39,090 bases of DNA from Bacteroidia bacterium (GTDB lineage: Bacteria > Bacteroidota > Bacteroidia > 2-12-FULL-35-15), in the NCBI GenBank assembly GCA_030654175.1, contig JAURXZ010000005.1:1-39090 (forward strand), written 5' to 3'. Position 1 is the first letter of the stretch. Each line of letters begins with the position of its first letter. Under the pieces are notes generated by a model. It saw only the letters and a list, made by a program, of their open reading frames with translations. It ran no database searches and was not told the DNA's origin. A program made the position numbers and the translations under genes. Below are positions 15,826-23,539 of this stretch, one piece after another.

Positions 15826-17139
15826 ATGTTAAAATTCTCAATTCTTCTATTCAACACTCTTGCACTGTTGATATACCAGTTTTTATTTACTGAAGGAGTT
15901 ACGGTAACGCAAAAACTTCCGGCTTCTGCAAAAGCAGAAAGTGAATTTACTGTAGTATTAACAATTAATAAAGGGACTGCTGCCGGTTTTGCAAAGTTGC
16001 AACAGGATCTTCCTGCTGGATTTACCGCTGTTGAGGATAAGAACAATGGTGCTTCATTTTCATTCAGCAATCAAGCAGTAAAATTTATATGGATGTCACT
16101 ACCAGGTGATGCGGAATTTACGGTTTCATATAAAGTGAAGGTTGATGCAGGGATCAGTGGTGATCAAACTGTTGCAGGTAAATTTTCTTATGTGTCTGAT
16201 AACGCTAAACAAACAATTGAAATAGAACCCGCTACTATTACAATAGGAGAAGAGGGAGCAACAGCAACTGTAACACCTACTGAAACGCCAACTGAAACGC
16301 CAACAGAAACACCTACTGAAACTCCAACGGAAACACCTACTGAAGTTACTAAAACCACAACAGGAGCCGAGGCATCACCTTTTACCTGTGTTCGGAAAGT
16401 TCCAAGCAGCACTTCCGGTGAATTTACAGTTGAGATTACAGTAAACAAAGCGAATTTAAGTGGTTTTGCAAAATTAATGGAGGTATTACCTTATGGATTT
16501 ACTGCCACAGCCTTAGAAACTGCCGGAGCATCATTTTCTTTTGCGGATCAAAAGGCGAGATTCATTTGGGTAACATTGCCTGCTCAACCGGAATTTAAAA
16601 TATCTTATAAAGTAACCGCTGCAGATGTTACGGGCGACCAAATTATTGATGGGGTATTTTCTTATATCGAGAATGATGAAACCAAGAAATTTGTGTTACA
16701 AACAAGTACAATAACTGTGGGTGCAGGAGAACCTACAGATGTTGTTAAAACTACTGAAGAGCCAACGAAAGAACCTACAAAAGAACCAACTAAAGAACCT
16801 ACTAAGGAGCCGACATATGAAGAGTTGGCTGCCAATAACATTCCTGTTCCACAGGGCAATATAACTTATCGTGTTCAAATTTTGGCCTTACGTAAACCTA
16901 AAAGTGCAAGTACAGTAGCTAATATTTATAATATTTCCGAAACTGTTAACACTGAAATGGCCGAAGGGTTTAGAAAATATACTGTTGGTTCACACAATGA
17001 ATATAAACAGGCCCGTGATGCACGCGAAAAGTTTAAACCTAAAGGTGTAATTGCTCCATTCGTTACTGCATATAACAGAGGAAAACGTACTACAGTTCAG
17101 GATGCCTTAATGGTAACTAACCAAAAATGGTACAGGTAA
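15826..17139 (+). CDS. Secreted protein with duplicated beta-sandwich-like domain and C-terminal SPOR domain
   Basis: A 437 aa protein with a hydrophobic N-terminus (residues 4-21), either a signal peptide or an anchor. Two copies of one domain follow, at about 26-140 and 186-298. Both carry the phrases S-G/A-G-F-A-K-L, L-P-x-G-F-T-A, G-A-S-F-S-F, F-I-W-x-x-L-P and F-S-Y-x-x-x-x. The fold looks like an all-beta adhesin or DUF11-like domain, but I do not recognise it. A linker of T-P-T-E repeats (149-173) joins the copies. A second linker of E-P-T-K repeats (312-330) leads to a SPOR domain at about 346-417 (Y-R-V-Q-I-L-A-L, then K-Y-T-V-G-S). SPOR domains bind glycan strands lacking stem peptides, so peptidoglycan contact is likely. 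Its function is unknown. Confidence 0.82.
   Translation: MLKFSILLFNTLALLIYQFLFTEGVTVTQKLPASAKAESEFTVVLTINKGTAAGFAKLQQDLPAGFTAVEDKNNGASFSFSNQAVKFIWMSLPGDAEFTVSYKVKVDAGISGDQTVAGKFSYVSDNAKQTIEIEPATITIGEEGATATVTPTETPTETPTETPTETPTETPTEVTKTTTGAEASPFTCVRKVPSSTSGEFTVEITVNKANLSGFAKLMEVLPYGFTATALETAGASFSFADQKARFIWVTLPAQPEFKISYKVTAADVTGDQIIDGVFSYIENDETKKFVLQTSTITVGAGEPTDVVKTTEEPTKEPTKEPTKEPTKEPTYEELAANNIPVPQGNITYRVQILALRKPKSASTVANIYNISETVNTEMAEGFRKYTVGSHNEYKQARDAREKFKPKGVIAPFVTAYNRGKRTTVQDALMVTNQKWYR
16270..16344 (+). repeat. 12-bp tandem repeats encoding Thr-Pro-Thr-Glu
   Basis: Six imperfect copies of a 12-base unit like ACTGAAACGCCA encode a T-P-T-E linker between the two duplicated domains. Third-position differences between units show it is not a fresh expansion, yet copy number could vary between strains. 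Confidence 0.8.
16759..16815 (+). repeat. 12-bp tandem repeats encoding Glu-Pro-Thr-Lys
   Basis: About five units like GAACCTACAAAA encode E-P-T-K before the SPOR domain. The linker is Pro-rich with alternating charge, so probably extended, and could span part of the periplasm. Confidence 0.8.
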
Positions 17140-17200
17140 TTTGATAATTTTATAATGTGCAAATTTGAAATTTAAAGGAGTTCATTATCAAATTATCAAA

Positions 17201-17233
17201 TTTGCCAATTATCAAATTGATTTATTATATTTG
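17201..17233 (+). promoter_or_regulatory. Predicted promoter (-33 TTTG, -7 TATATTTG) with almost no leader
   Basis: TTTG at 17201-17204 and TATATTTG at 17226-17233 are separated by 21 bases, a full match to the Bacteroidota promoter. Only five bases lie between the -7 box and the ATG at 17239, so the mRNA may be leaderless or nearly so. Confidence 0.65.
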
Positions 17234-17238
17234 CGTTT

Positions 17239-19746
17239 ATGATTCACAAATCAAAGGGCATTTTATTTTTTTTATTGATAACGTGTTTTTCTTACGCGCA
17301 ATCAATAAAATCATCTTCCTATAGCACTCCAAGCGCTACTTCGGGCAAAACTGAAGACGCTGTTGAAAAAGATACAACAAATAAAAATGCTCCTGCCGAA
17401 TTAATTATCACTCCAACCATAGGTTTAGGAACCGGAATGTTCTCTTTTTATGGGGATCTGTACAACAAACACTTTCAGGCACCGATGGTAAGCCGTCTGG
17501 CTTTTGATTTAAGCGTGTCACAACCCATTAAGGACTATTTGCAAATGAACCTTTACGTTTTATTTGGAAAACTTGGCGCAAATGAACGATTTGCGCCCAA
17601 TAATCGTAATCTCAATTTTGAGACCCAAATACGGGCTGGCGGCCTTACCTTAGAATATAATTTCGATAATTTTTTGCCCCAAAAACGTAGTGCAAGCCCC
17701 TATATTTCAATGGGAATTGAGTCTTTTGAGTTTCTTTCCAAAACGGATATGAAAGACAAAAATGGCGATACCTATTTTTACTGGTCAGACGGATCGATCC
17801 GTAATAAAGATGAACTTGCTTCTGACGCAAGTCAATCAGTTGAAATTTTCCGCGATTATACTTATGAATCAGATGTTCGTGAAATGAATCTCGATGGTTT
17901 TGGAAAATATCCTGAACGTTCTTTTGCAATACCTGTTGGAGCTGGGGTAATTCTTAAGATAAATGATTATGTAAACTTTAAAATGGGCGCTACTATGCAC
18001 TTTACTTTTAATGATTACATTGATGGCGTAACTGAAAAAAGTCTTGGAAATCGTCAGGGAAACAGCAGGAATGATAATTTCATGATGACCTCATTTTCCC
18101 TCCATTATAACCTGGGAACAAGCAAAAAGGGAAAGAAAAAGAGAGAAGCTGCAAGAGATAATGAAGAAAACTATAGAAATGTTGACTTCGCATTGCTGGA
18201 TCTGGATGATACTGACAAAGATGGAGTAACGGATTGGGATGATCAATGCCAGGGAACTCCTCCGGGGGTGCCGGTAGATGCAAAGGGTTGTCCGCTTGAT
18301 GGTGATGATGACGGTGTTCCAAATTATAAAGATGATGAATTAAAATCCCCTAAAGGTGCACTTGTAAGTACAAGAGGAGTGCAAATGTCCGATTCTCTGA
18401 TAGCGTATCAATATAATTTTTATATGGATTCAACAGGAAGTTTCGGATTAGTTGATAACCGCGATCCTTTATCAAGTAAATTAGATAAAAAGGAATATAC
18501 AGTTGAATTAGGGACTTTTAAAAAGGGACTTCCTGCAAATCTGATGACTAAATTTTTGAGCATCAGTGATATTTCCAGTGCTGCGAAAAGTGATTCTGCA
18601 ACTATTTATACAGCCGGAAAATTTGATAATCTTAAAGATGCCGAAAAACGTAAGCAACAGCTTATTAGCGAAGGTTTAACTGACGCCAGGGTGGTTTATA
18701 AATTAAATTCAAAGTATTATGATGTGGATGCAATTGCAAGTGCAAAAACGGGTACTGAAACAGCAAAAAAAGATAAAAATTTGAAGGATCTTTTTAAGGG
18801 AACATTTTTAGGTGAAGATAAAACTCCTTTAGCTAATTCAAAAGTTAATTTAGTGAATGAAAAAGGTGAAGTATTACAAAGCACAACAACCGATGGAATG
18901 GGTGCTTTTCACTTTGATTACTTAACACCGGATCAAAATGTATTGTTTGTTCTTGACGAAAATGATACCCAGCTGAAAAAATTGAAAAAAGTGTTTTTAG
19001 CCGATAATAAAGGTGATAAGGTCAGAGAAGTATTTCCAAACAAATCCGTATTTAGCTTACATGACGTTAAGAAAGTGATTACGCCAATAGCAAGTGTAAC
19101 AAAAGATACCAAGGACACTAAAACTACCACCATCAGCTCCGGCAGTGCTTTGAATACTCCCGGTGTTGTGTTAAGGGTTCAACTTGGAGCATACAAGAAA
19201 AAACTCTCAAAAGCTGTATTTAAGGGTATCGATGATTTAATAGAGGTACGCACCGAAGATGGTTTATATAAATACATGACGGGTTCATTTACATCTATGG
19301 ATGCTGCTGCAAAACTTAAAGTGGAGATGCTGTTGAACGGCTATCCTGGTGCATTTATTGCGGCATATAAAGATGGTAAACGAATTACTTTGGAGGAAGC
19401 TGGTGCAACACTTGCTAAAAAAGAAGATGTTATAGCAACTCCTGATAATGGTGAAGTGGGCGGAGTAAACAAAAAGTTAGTGAAATTTAAAGTGCAGGTT
19501 GGTGTATTTAAAAATTCGCCACCCGATAATGTGCTTTCTGTATTTTCAAAATTAAGAGATCTGAATGGAGAAAGAACTTCAAGTGGTTTAACTCGCTATG
19601 TTGTTGGTTCGTTCAATAGCTATAAAGATGCGGAAACTTTTAAAAATGATATTGTTAAAAGATACGGACTCTCTGATGCCTTCGTTGTAGCAACATTTAA
19701 CAACGAATACATTTCAATACCGGAAGCTTTAGAGATATTAAAATAA
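17239..19746 (+). CDS. Multidomain outer-membrane protein: beta-barrel, TSP3, carboxypeptidase-regulatory-like and three SPOR-like domains
   Basis: At 835 aa this is the largest envelope protein of the locus. A signal peptide ends F-S-Y-A-Q. Residues about 55-293 are a barrel related to the three upstream paralogues: shared phrases are R-N-L-N-F-E, F-Y-W-S-D-G-S-I-R, F-R-D-Y-T-Y-E-S and S-F-A-I-P-V-G-A-G-V. TSP3 follows at 320-365 (D-D-T-D-K-D-G-V-T-D, Cys337, Cys351). A SPOR-like domain lies at about 418-488 and a carboxypeptidase-regulatory-like (Ig-type) domain at about 519-580. Two clearer SPOR domains sit at 643-712 (L-R-V-Q-L-G-A-Y) and 748-822 (F-K-V-Q-V-G-V-F). The likely job is joining the outer membrane to peptidoglycan, perhaps at division or curvature sites. 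It has its own promoter. Confidence 0.85.
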   Translation: MIHKSKGILFFLLITCFSYAQSIKSSSYSTPSATSGKTEDAVEKDTTNKNAPAELIITPTIGLGTGMFSFYGDLYNKHFQAPMVSRLAFDLSVSQPIKDYLQMNLYVLFGKLGANERFAPNNRNLNFETQIRAGGLTLEYNFDNFLPQKRSASPYISMGIESFEFLSKTDMKDKNGDTYFYWSDGSIRNKDELASDASQSVEIFRDYTYESDVREMNLDGFGKYPERSFAIPVGAGVILKINDYVNFKMGATMHFTFNDYIDGVTEKSLGNRQGNSRNDNFMMTSFSLHYNLGTSKKGKKKREAARDNEENYRNVDFALLDLDDTDKDGVTDWDDQCQGTPPGVPVDAKGCPLDGDDDGVPNYKDDELKSPKGALVSTRGVQMSDSLIAYQYNFYMDSTGSFGLVDNRDPLSSKLDKKEYTVELGTFKKGLPANLMTKFLSISDISSAAKSDSATIYTAGKFDNLKDAEKRKQQLISEGLTDARVVYKLNSKYYDVDAIASAKTGTETAKKDKNLKDLFKGTFLGEDKTPLANSKVNLVNEKGEVLQSTTTDGMGAFHFDYLTPDQNVLFVLDENDTQLKKLKKVFLADNKGDKVREVFPNKSVFSLHDVKKVITPIASVTKDTKDTKTTTISSGSALNTPGVVLRVQLGAYKKKLSKAVFKGIDDLIEVRTEDGLYKYMTGSFTSMDAAAKLKVEMLLNGYPGAFIAAYKDGKRITLEEAGATLAKKEDVIATPDNGEVGGVNKKLVKFKVQVGVFKNSPPDNVLSVFSKLRDLNGERTSSGLTRYVVGSFNSYKDAETFKNDIVKRYGLSDAFVVATFNNEYISIPEALEILK

Positions 19747-19866
19747 TATAAAGCCCCTTTCTGCTTTCCCCTTCAACAAACGCTAAGGATAAACTCGGGG
19801 AGGAGAAAGTTCCCTGCTCCTTAATAAACTTTCAAAACCGGAGAGATGGAGTATGAAATATTCCCA

Positions 19867-19977
19867 TTACCAAATATATTTTATTCCAATAGGTAAATGG
19901 ATAAGAAGTCTTGCAGGTTAATCTGCTCTTTAAAAGAAAATTATTGGATTTATTTGCTACAAGTGTTAGTGTAAATT
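19867..19977. repeat. Direct repeat, copy 1
   Basis: About 111 bases matched by 20092-20202 at a constant offset of 225. Shared runs include ATATTTTATTCCAATAGGT and TTTAAAAGAAAATTATTGGA. Most differences are substitutions. Confidence 0.75.
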
Positions 19978-20091
19978 GGCCCCCTTTGGAGCCCGGTATT
20001 TACAGACAATCCTTGTGCTATAAACATCTGCCCCTGGAGGGGGCGAATAGCGCCTGCGAGGGGATTTATTACTGTTTGTGATCTAATACCG

Positions 20092-20202
20092 TTACCAAAC
20101 ATATTTTATTCCAATAGGTTAGTGGATAAGAAACCTGTCAGGTTTAATTGCCTTTTAAAAGAAAATTATTGGATTAATTTGTAAGAAGTGTTGGTATAAA
20201 CT
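20092..20202. repeat. Direct repeat, copy 2
   Basis: Partner of 19867-19977. The two copies flank a segment containing the GCCCCTGGAGGGGGC hairpin, so the arrangement could be a composite intergenic unit. Confidence 0.75.
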
Positions 20203-20232
20203 AAAATAATTAACAAGCTATGTCATATACCG

Positions 20233-20261
20233 CCTCTCTCCTTAGGGGAGTGATTAAGAGG
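20233..20261 (-). terminator. Hairpin after the conserved secreted-protein gene
   Basis: CCTCT (20233-20237) pairs with AGAGG (20257-20261), and CTCC (20238-20241) with GGAG (20247-20250), with a six-base bulge. It lies just past the stop codon of the minus-strand gene. No T-run follows, so termination is uncertain. Confidence 0.4.
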
Positions 20262-20265
20262 GGGG

Positions 20266-21534
20266 TTATGTTTTTTGCTTCTTCTTTTTAGCGGCAGGAA
20301 ACAGGATATTATTCAATATTAATCTGTATCCCGGTGAGTTGGGATGTAAATTCAGATCCGTTGGTGGATCTTCAACACGATGTTCGTAATCTTCAGGATC
20401 GTGACCACCATAAAAAGTATAGGTTCCCTTACCGTATTCACCATGAATGTAACGGGCTTCGTTGGCTGCTTTATTTTCCCCTAATATCAATACATTGGGT
20501 TTGATGAAGGATTTATCAAACCCAACTGTTTGTCCCCAGAAACCTTTAATGATCTGTTCGTGGTTTTGACAAAGCATGGTAGGTACAACATCCCATTTTG
20601 CTGAAAATTCGAATAAAGTAAACAAATCATTTTCTCTTTTTACACCATGTTTTTCTTTTCGGGTTCGGTAGGTATCAATGTTAGATTTGGCATATTCAGA
20701 GGGATTGGTGCTGAGTGTGAAATTGGTGAAAGCAAATGTTTTTGAAAAATCGAGTTTTGAATTATAATTAGGGGTTGTTCCGTCTCCATCAAACATATTT
20801 TCACAAATATCCAAACCTTCAGCGGCTAAAGCTATATCATACGAATCGGGAGCCGAACACATGGCAAACAAAAAGCCTCCGCCTGAAGTAAAATCCCGTA
20901 TTTTTTTTGCAACAGCGAGTTTCATTTGAGATACTTTTTCAAAACCCAGCGATTTTGCACTGGCTTCTAAAAATCGTTCCTGCTCCTGATACCAGGCCGC
21001 ATTGCGGTAGTTCGCCCAAAAGCGACCGTATTGTCCTGTAAAATCTTCGTGATGAAGGTGAAGCCAATCATATAATGGGAGTTTTTCTTTCAGGATCTCT
21101 TCATCATAAACTACATCGTAAGGGATTTCTGCATACTTAAGTACCAATGTTACTGCATCATCCCAGGGTTGTTTTGTTTTAGGTGAATATACCGCCACCT
21201 TAGGTGCCTTCTCCAATTTCACATTTTCCATATTTACTTCCGGATTGGAAATTTCAGTAAGTATGGCACTGGAGCGGGAGTCTGCTATCAATTCAAAAGT
21301 TACACCGCGAATGGTACATTCATTTTCAATTTCTTTTGCATCTTTGATCATAAAACTACCACCACGGTAGTTCAATAGCCAGTTTACTTCCACATCCTGC
21401 TTGAGCACCCAATAGGCAACCCCATAGGCTTTCAAATGGTCTTTTTGACTCAGATCCATCGGAATAAGAATATATGCCGCTTGTGATAAAGTGGTTATGA
21501 ATAAAAACGAAAAGAGTATTATTATACGTTTCAT
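20266..21534 (-). CDS. Conserved Bacteroidota secreted protein, often mislabelled asparagine synthetase B
   Basis: The 422 aa product has a signal peptide (M-K-R-I-I-I, hydrophobic core, L-S-Q-A-A). From memory, close relatives across Bacteroidota carry the database name asparagine synthetase B, but I see neither an N-terminal catalytic Cys for a glutaminase nor an ATP pyrophosphatase motif, and the protein is exported. Strongly conserved phrases are Y-I-L-I-P-M-D, L-N-Y-R-G-G-S-F, H-L-H-H-E-D-F-T-G-Q-Y-G, G-G-G-F-L-F-A-M-C-S-A, M-L-C-Q-N-H and Y-G-G-H-D-P-E-D-Y. The clustered His and Asp suggest a metal or ligand site, and the middle part resembles a glutamine-amidotransferase-like fold. Its function is unknown. 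It ends in a lysine-rich tail (K-K-K-K-Q-K-T). Confidence 0.8.
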   Translation of the reverse strand: MKRIIILFSFLFITTLSQAAYILIPMDLSQKDHLKAYGVAYWVLKQDVEVNWLLNYRGGSFMIKDAKEIENECTIRGVTFELIADSRSSAILTEISNPEVNMENVKLEKAPKVAVYSPKTKQPWDDAVTLVLKYAEIPYDVVYDEEILKEKLPLYDWLHLHHEDFTGQYGRFWANYRNAAWYQEQERFLEASAKSLGFEKVSQMKLAVAKKIRDFTSGGGFLFAMCSAPDSYDIALAAEGLDICENMFDGDGTTPNYNSKLDFSKTFAFTNFTLSTNPSEYAKSNIDTYRTRKEKHGVKRENDLFTLFEFSAKWDVVPTMLCQNHEQIIKGFWGQTVGFDKSFIKPNVLILGENKAANEARYIHGEYGKGTYTFYGGHDPEDYEHRVEDPPTDLNLHPNSPGYRLILNNILFPAAKKKKQKT

Positions 21535-21618
21535 GAAAACTAAATATTGAATTATAAACGGTTGAACTTTAAAATTATTTCAACCAATCTGCAATTCTAA
21601 AGATCGGCAATTCTTTTT

Positions 21619-23157
21619 TTAAAAAGGATGATCTTCCTCAATATCATTCATTTTTGACTTACGAATAACTGAGTTAGTGGATTGGCCAAAATCCTGAGAT
21701 GGAGTAAGTCCTGCATCCGGAGAGCCATAATCAATTTTTTGTCCAAAAGTTTCCAAATCCTCAAATTTGGTGAATTGGCCAATGAAGCGGGTTCTTGCAG
21801 AATCAACCGGTCCGCTACGGTGTTTAGCAATAATTAATTCAGCAACACCGGCTGTAGAATTTCCCTCTGCATCCTCGGTAATATTATAATATTCGGGACG
21901 ATGGATGAACATAACCATATCGGCATCCTGCTCAATTGCACCCGATTCACGTAAATCGGAAAGTTGAGGGCGTTTATCGCCTCCACGTGTTTCAACAGCT
22001 CTGCTTAACTGCGAAAGTGCAATAACAGGTATCTCAAGTTCTTTTGCCAATCCTTTTAATGAACGGGATATGGTTGCAATTTCTTGTTCCCGGTTTCCTT
22101 TTCCTTCGCTGCCGGCTGTCATCAGTTGTAAATAGTCAACAATGATCAATTCAATTTTGTGCTGTTCTTTTAATCTTCGTGCTTTTGCTCTTAGCTCAAA
22201 AACTGATAATCCCGGTGTATCATCAATAAACAAAGGTGCAGAGGCAAGTTTTGCTATTTTATCATTCAGTTGCTGAAATTCATAATCTTCGAGCTGGCCT
22301 TTTTTTAACTTTTCAGAAGAAAGTTCAGATTCGCTAGCAATAAGCCTCGTTACCAATTGCAAGGATGACATTTCCAGTGAAAAGATAGCAACAGGTTTAT
22401 TAAATTCAACAGCCGCATTGCGCGCCATAGTAAGTACCAAAGCGGTTTTACCCATTGCAGGTCGTGCTGCGATGATAACAAGGTCTGATTTTTGCCAGCC
22501 GGTGGTTAAAGTATCCAATGCTGTTAAACCGGAGGGAACACCTGTAAAACTTCCTTTATTATTTTTTGCTACTTCAATTTGCTCGATCGCTTTTTTGATG
22601 AGCGAGCTCATTTTATCGTAATTCTTTTTGATATTGCCTTCCATAATGGAAAACAAGCTGGATTCAGCATTATCTAAAAGATCAAATACATCAGAACCTT
22701 CTTCATAGGCATCATTAATTGTTTTCGTAGAAACACGAATTAACTCCCGCTGAATATATTTTTGTGAAATGATACGTGCATGAAACTCAGCATTAGCAGC
22801 CGATGCAACACGATTTGTTAATTGGGTAATATAATAAGCACCTCCAACAATATCCAGTTCACCCGTTTTTTTTAATTCCTGTGTTACAGTTAAAATATCT
22901 ACCGGCTCTGACCGGCTAAATAATTCGTGAATAGCCGAAAAAATTCGTGCGTTAGCATCTTTATAAAAACTATGAGGTTTTAAAATGTCAATAACTTCGG
23001 TAAGAGCATCCTTTTCAAGCATCAAAGCTCCTAAAACTGCTTCTTCCAATTCTACTGCCTGTGGTGGCATTTTGCCATCAACAAGCTGTTGATTTGAAGT
23101 AGGTTTTGTTACTCGTCTGCGGGAATTTATATCGGTTTTTGTTGTGAATTCAGCCAT
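21619..23157 (-). CDS. dnaB: Replicative DNA helicase DnaB
   Basis: DnaB is the hexameric 5'-3' helicase that unwinds the replication fork. The 512 aa product has the N-terminal DnaB domain (about 33-135, starting P-P-Q-A-V-E-L-E-E-A-V-L-G-A) and the RecA-like C-terminal domain. Walker A is A-R-P-A-M-G-K-T at 231-238, followed by I-F-S-L-E-M-S, the Walker B region I-I-V-D-Y-L-Q-L-M, and the E-Q-D-A-D-M-V-M-F-I-H-R motif. No intein is present. A short basic N-terminal extension (about 30 residues) is usual for the phylum. A promoter box ends only four bases before the ATG, so the message may be leaderless. It stands divergent to the rhlE-like gene. Confidence 0.97.
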   Translation of the reverse strand: MAEFTTKTDINSRRRVTKPTSNQQLVDGKMPPQAVELEEAVLGALMLEKDALTEVIDILKPHSFYKDANARIFSAIHELFSRSEPVDILTVTQELKKTGELDIVGGAYYITQLTNRVASAANAEFHARIISQKYIQRELIRVSTKTINDAYEEGSDVFDLLDNAESSLFSIMEGNIKKNYDKMSSLIKKAIEQIEVAKNNKGSFTGVPSGLTALDTLTTGWQKSDLVIIAARPAMGKTALVLTMARNAAVEFNKPVAIFSLEMSSLQLVTRLIASESELSSEKLKKGQLEDYEFQQLNDKIAKLASAPLFIDDTPGLSVFELRAKARRLKEQHKIELIIVDYLQLMTAGSEGKGNREQEIATISRSLKGLAKELEIPVIALSQLSRAVETRGGDKRPQLSDLRESGAIEQDADMVMFIHRPEYYNITEDAEGNSTAGVAELIIAKHRSGPVDSARTRFIGQFTKFEDLETFGQKIDYGSPDAGLTPSQDFGQSTNSVIRKSKMNDIEEDHPF

Positions 23158-23161
23158 AGAG

Positions 23162-23169
23162 CAAACTTA
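23162..23169 (-). promoter_or_regulatory. Predicted -7 box touching the dnaB start
   Basis: On the minus strand this reads TAAGTTTG, matching TAnnTTTG. Only four bases separate it from the ATG at 23157, which predicts a transcript starting at or beside the start codon. Confidence 0.5.
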
Positions 23170-23370
23170 CAAAATTTAACGCTAAGAAAAGTTCGAATTA
23201 TAAACATTCGTCAAACACGATTTCAACATATTAATTATGCTGCTGATTTCTAATGAATACACGCAGTAACAGCCTTTTATGGCGAAAAACTCTTGTAAAT
23301 ATTATGTTTTTTTAACATTTATTAAATATTTGTTAAACATCCCATAATTATGATTAGGAAGGTAATGAAA

Positions 23371-23402
23371 CCGCAGGGGGCTTTAATTAGAGAACTCTGC
23401 GG
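23371..23402. repeat. Hairpin in the dnaB/rhlE divergent region
   Basis: CCGCAG (23371-23376) pairs perfectly with CTGCGG (23397-23402). A wider imperfect pairing exists between AACATCCC near 23335 and GGGATGATGTT just downstream. It lies in a 334-base divergent spacer that otherwise contains only promoter boxes. Confidence 0.35.
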
Positions 23403-23471
23403 GATGATGTTTGAGACGGTTTTTGTAGTTGTCGGAAGGATTAATTATCAGAAACACTGCTAGAAAACCCT

Positions 23472-23479
23472 TACCTTTG
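23472..23479 (+). promoter_or_regulatory. Predicted -7 box for the rhlE-like gene
   Basis: TACCTTTG matches TAnnTTTG. It lies 60 bases before the preferred start at 23540 and 12 before an in-frame ATG at 23492. Confidence 0.55.
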
Positions 23480-23539
23480 TAGAAAATCACAATGGCCTTT
23501 GTTGTTCTCAGGTCTCATATTTATAAATTAAAATCATCT

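Larger units (their letters stand above)
19747..20265. other. Gene-free, repeat-filled spacer
   Basis: This 519-base gap has no supportable gene. It holds a diverged direct repeat (19867-19977 and 20092-20202), a small GC-rich hairpin at 20030-20044 (GCCCC with GGGGC) and a larger one at 20233-20261. Its texture differs from the coding regions and looks like accumulated intergenic repeat debris. Confidence 0.6.

Noticed and set aside
16270-16815. CRISPR-like array
   Set aside because: The 12-base units are contiguous, in frame and protein-coding, with no spacers.
16188-16859. Minus-strand ORFs with Val-Gly-Val-Ser and Val-Gly-Ser repeats
   Set aside because: They are antisense shadows of the T-P-T-E and E-P-T-K coding repeats of the plus-strand gene.
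20266-21534. Asparagine synthetase
   Set aside because: Exported protein without the glutaminase Cys or ATP pyrophosphatase loop; the name would be misleading.
23492-23539. Earlier start for the RhlE-like helicase
   Set aside because: The added 16 residues are unlike the family, whose N-terminus begins at the ATG at 23540.
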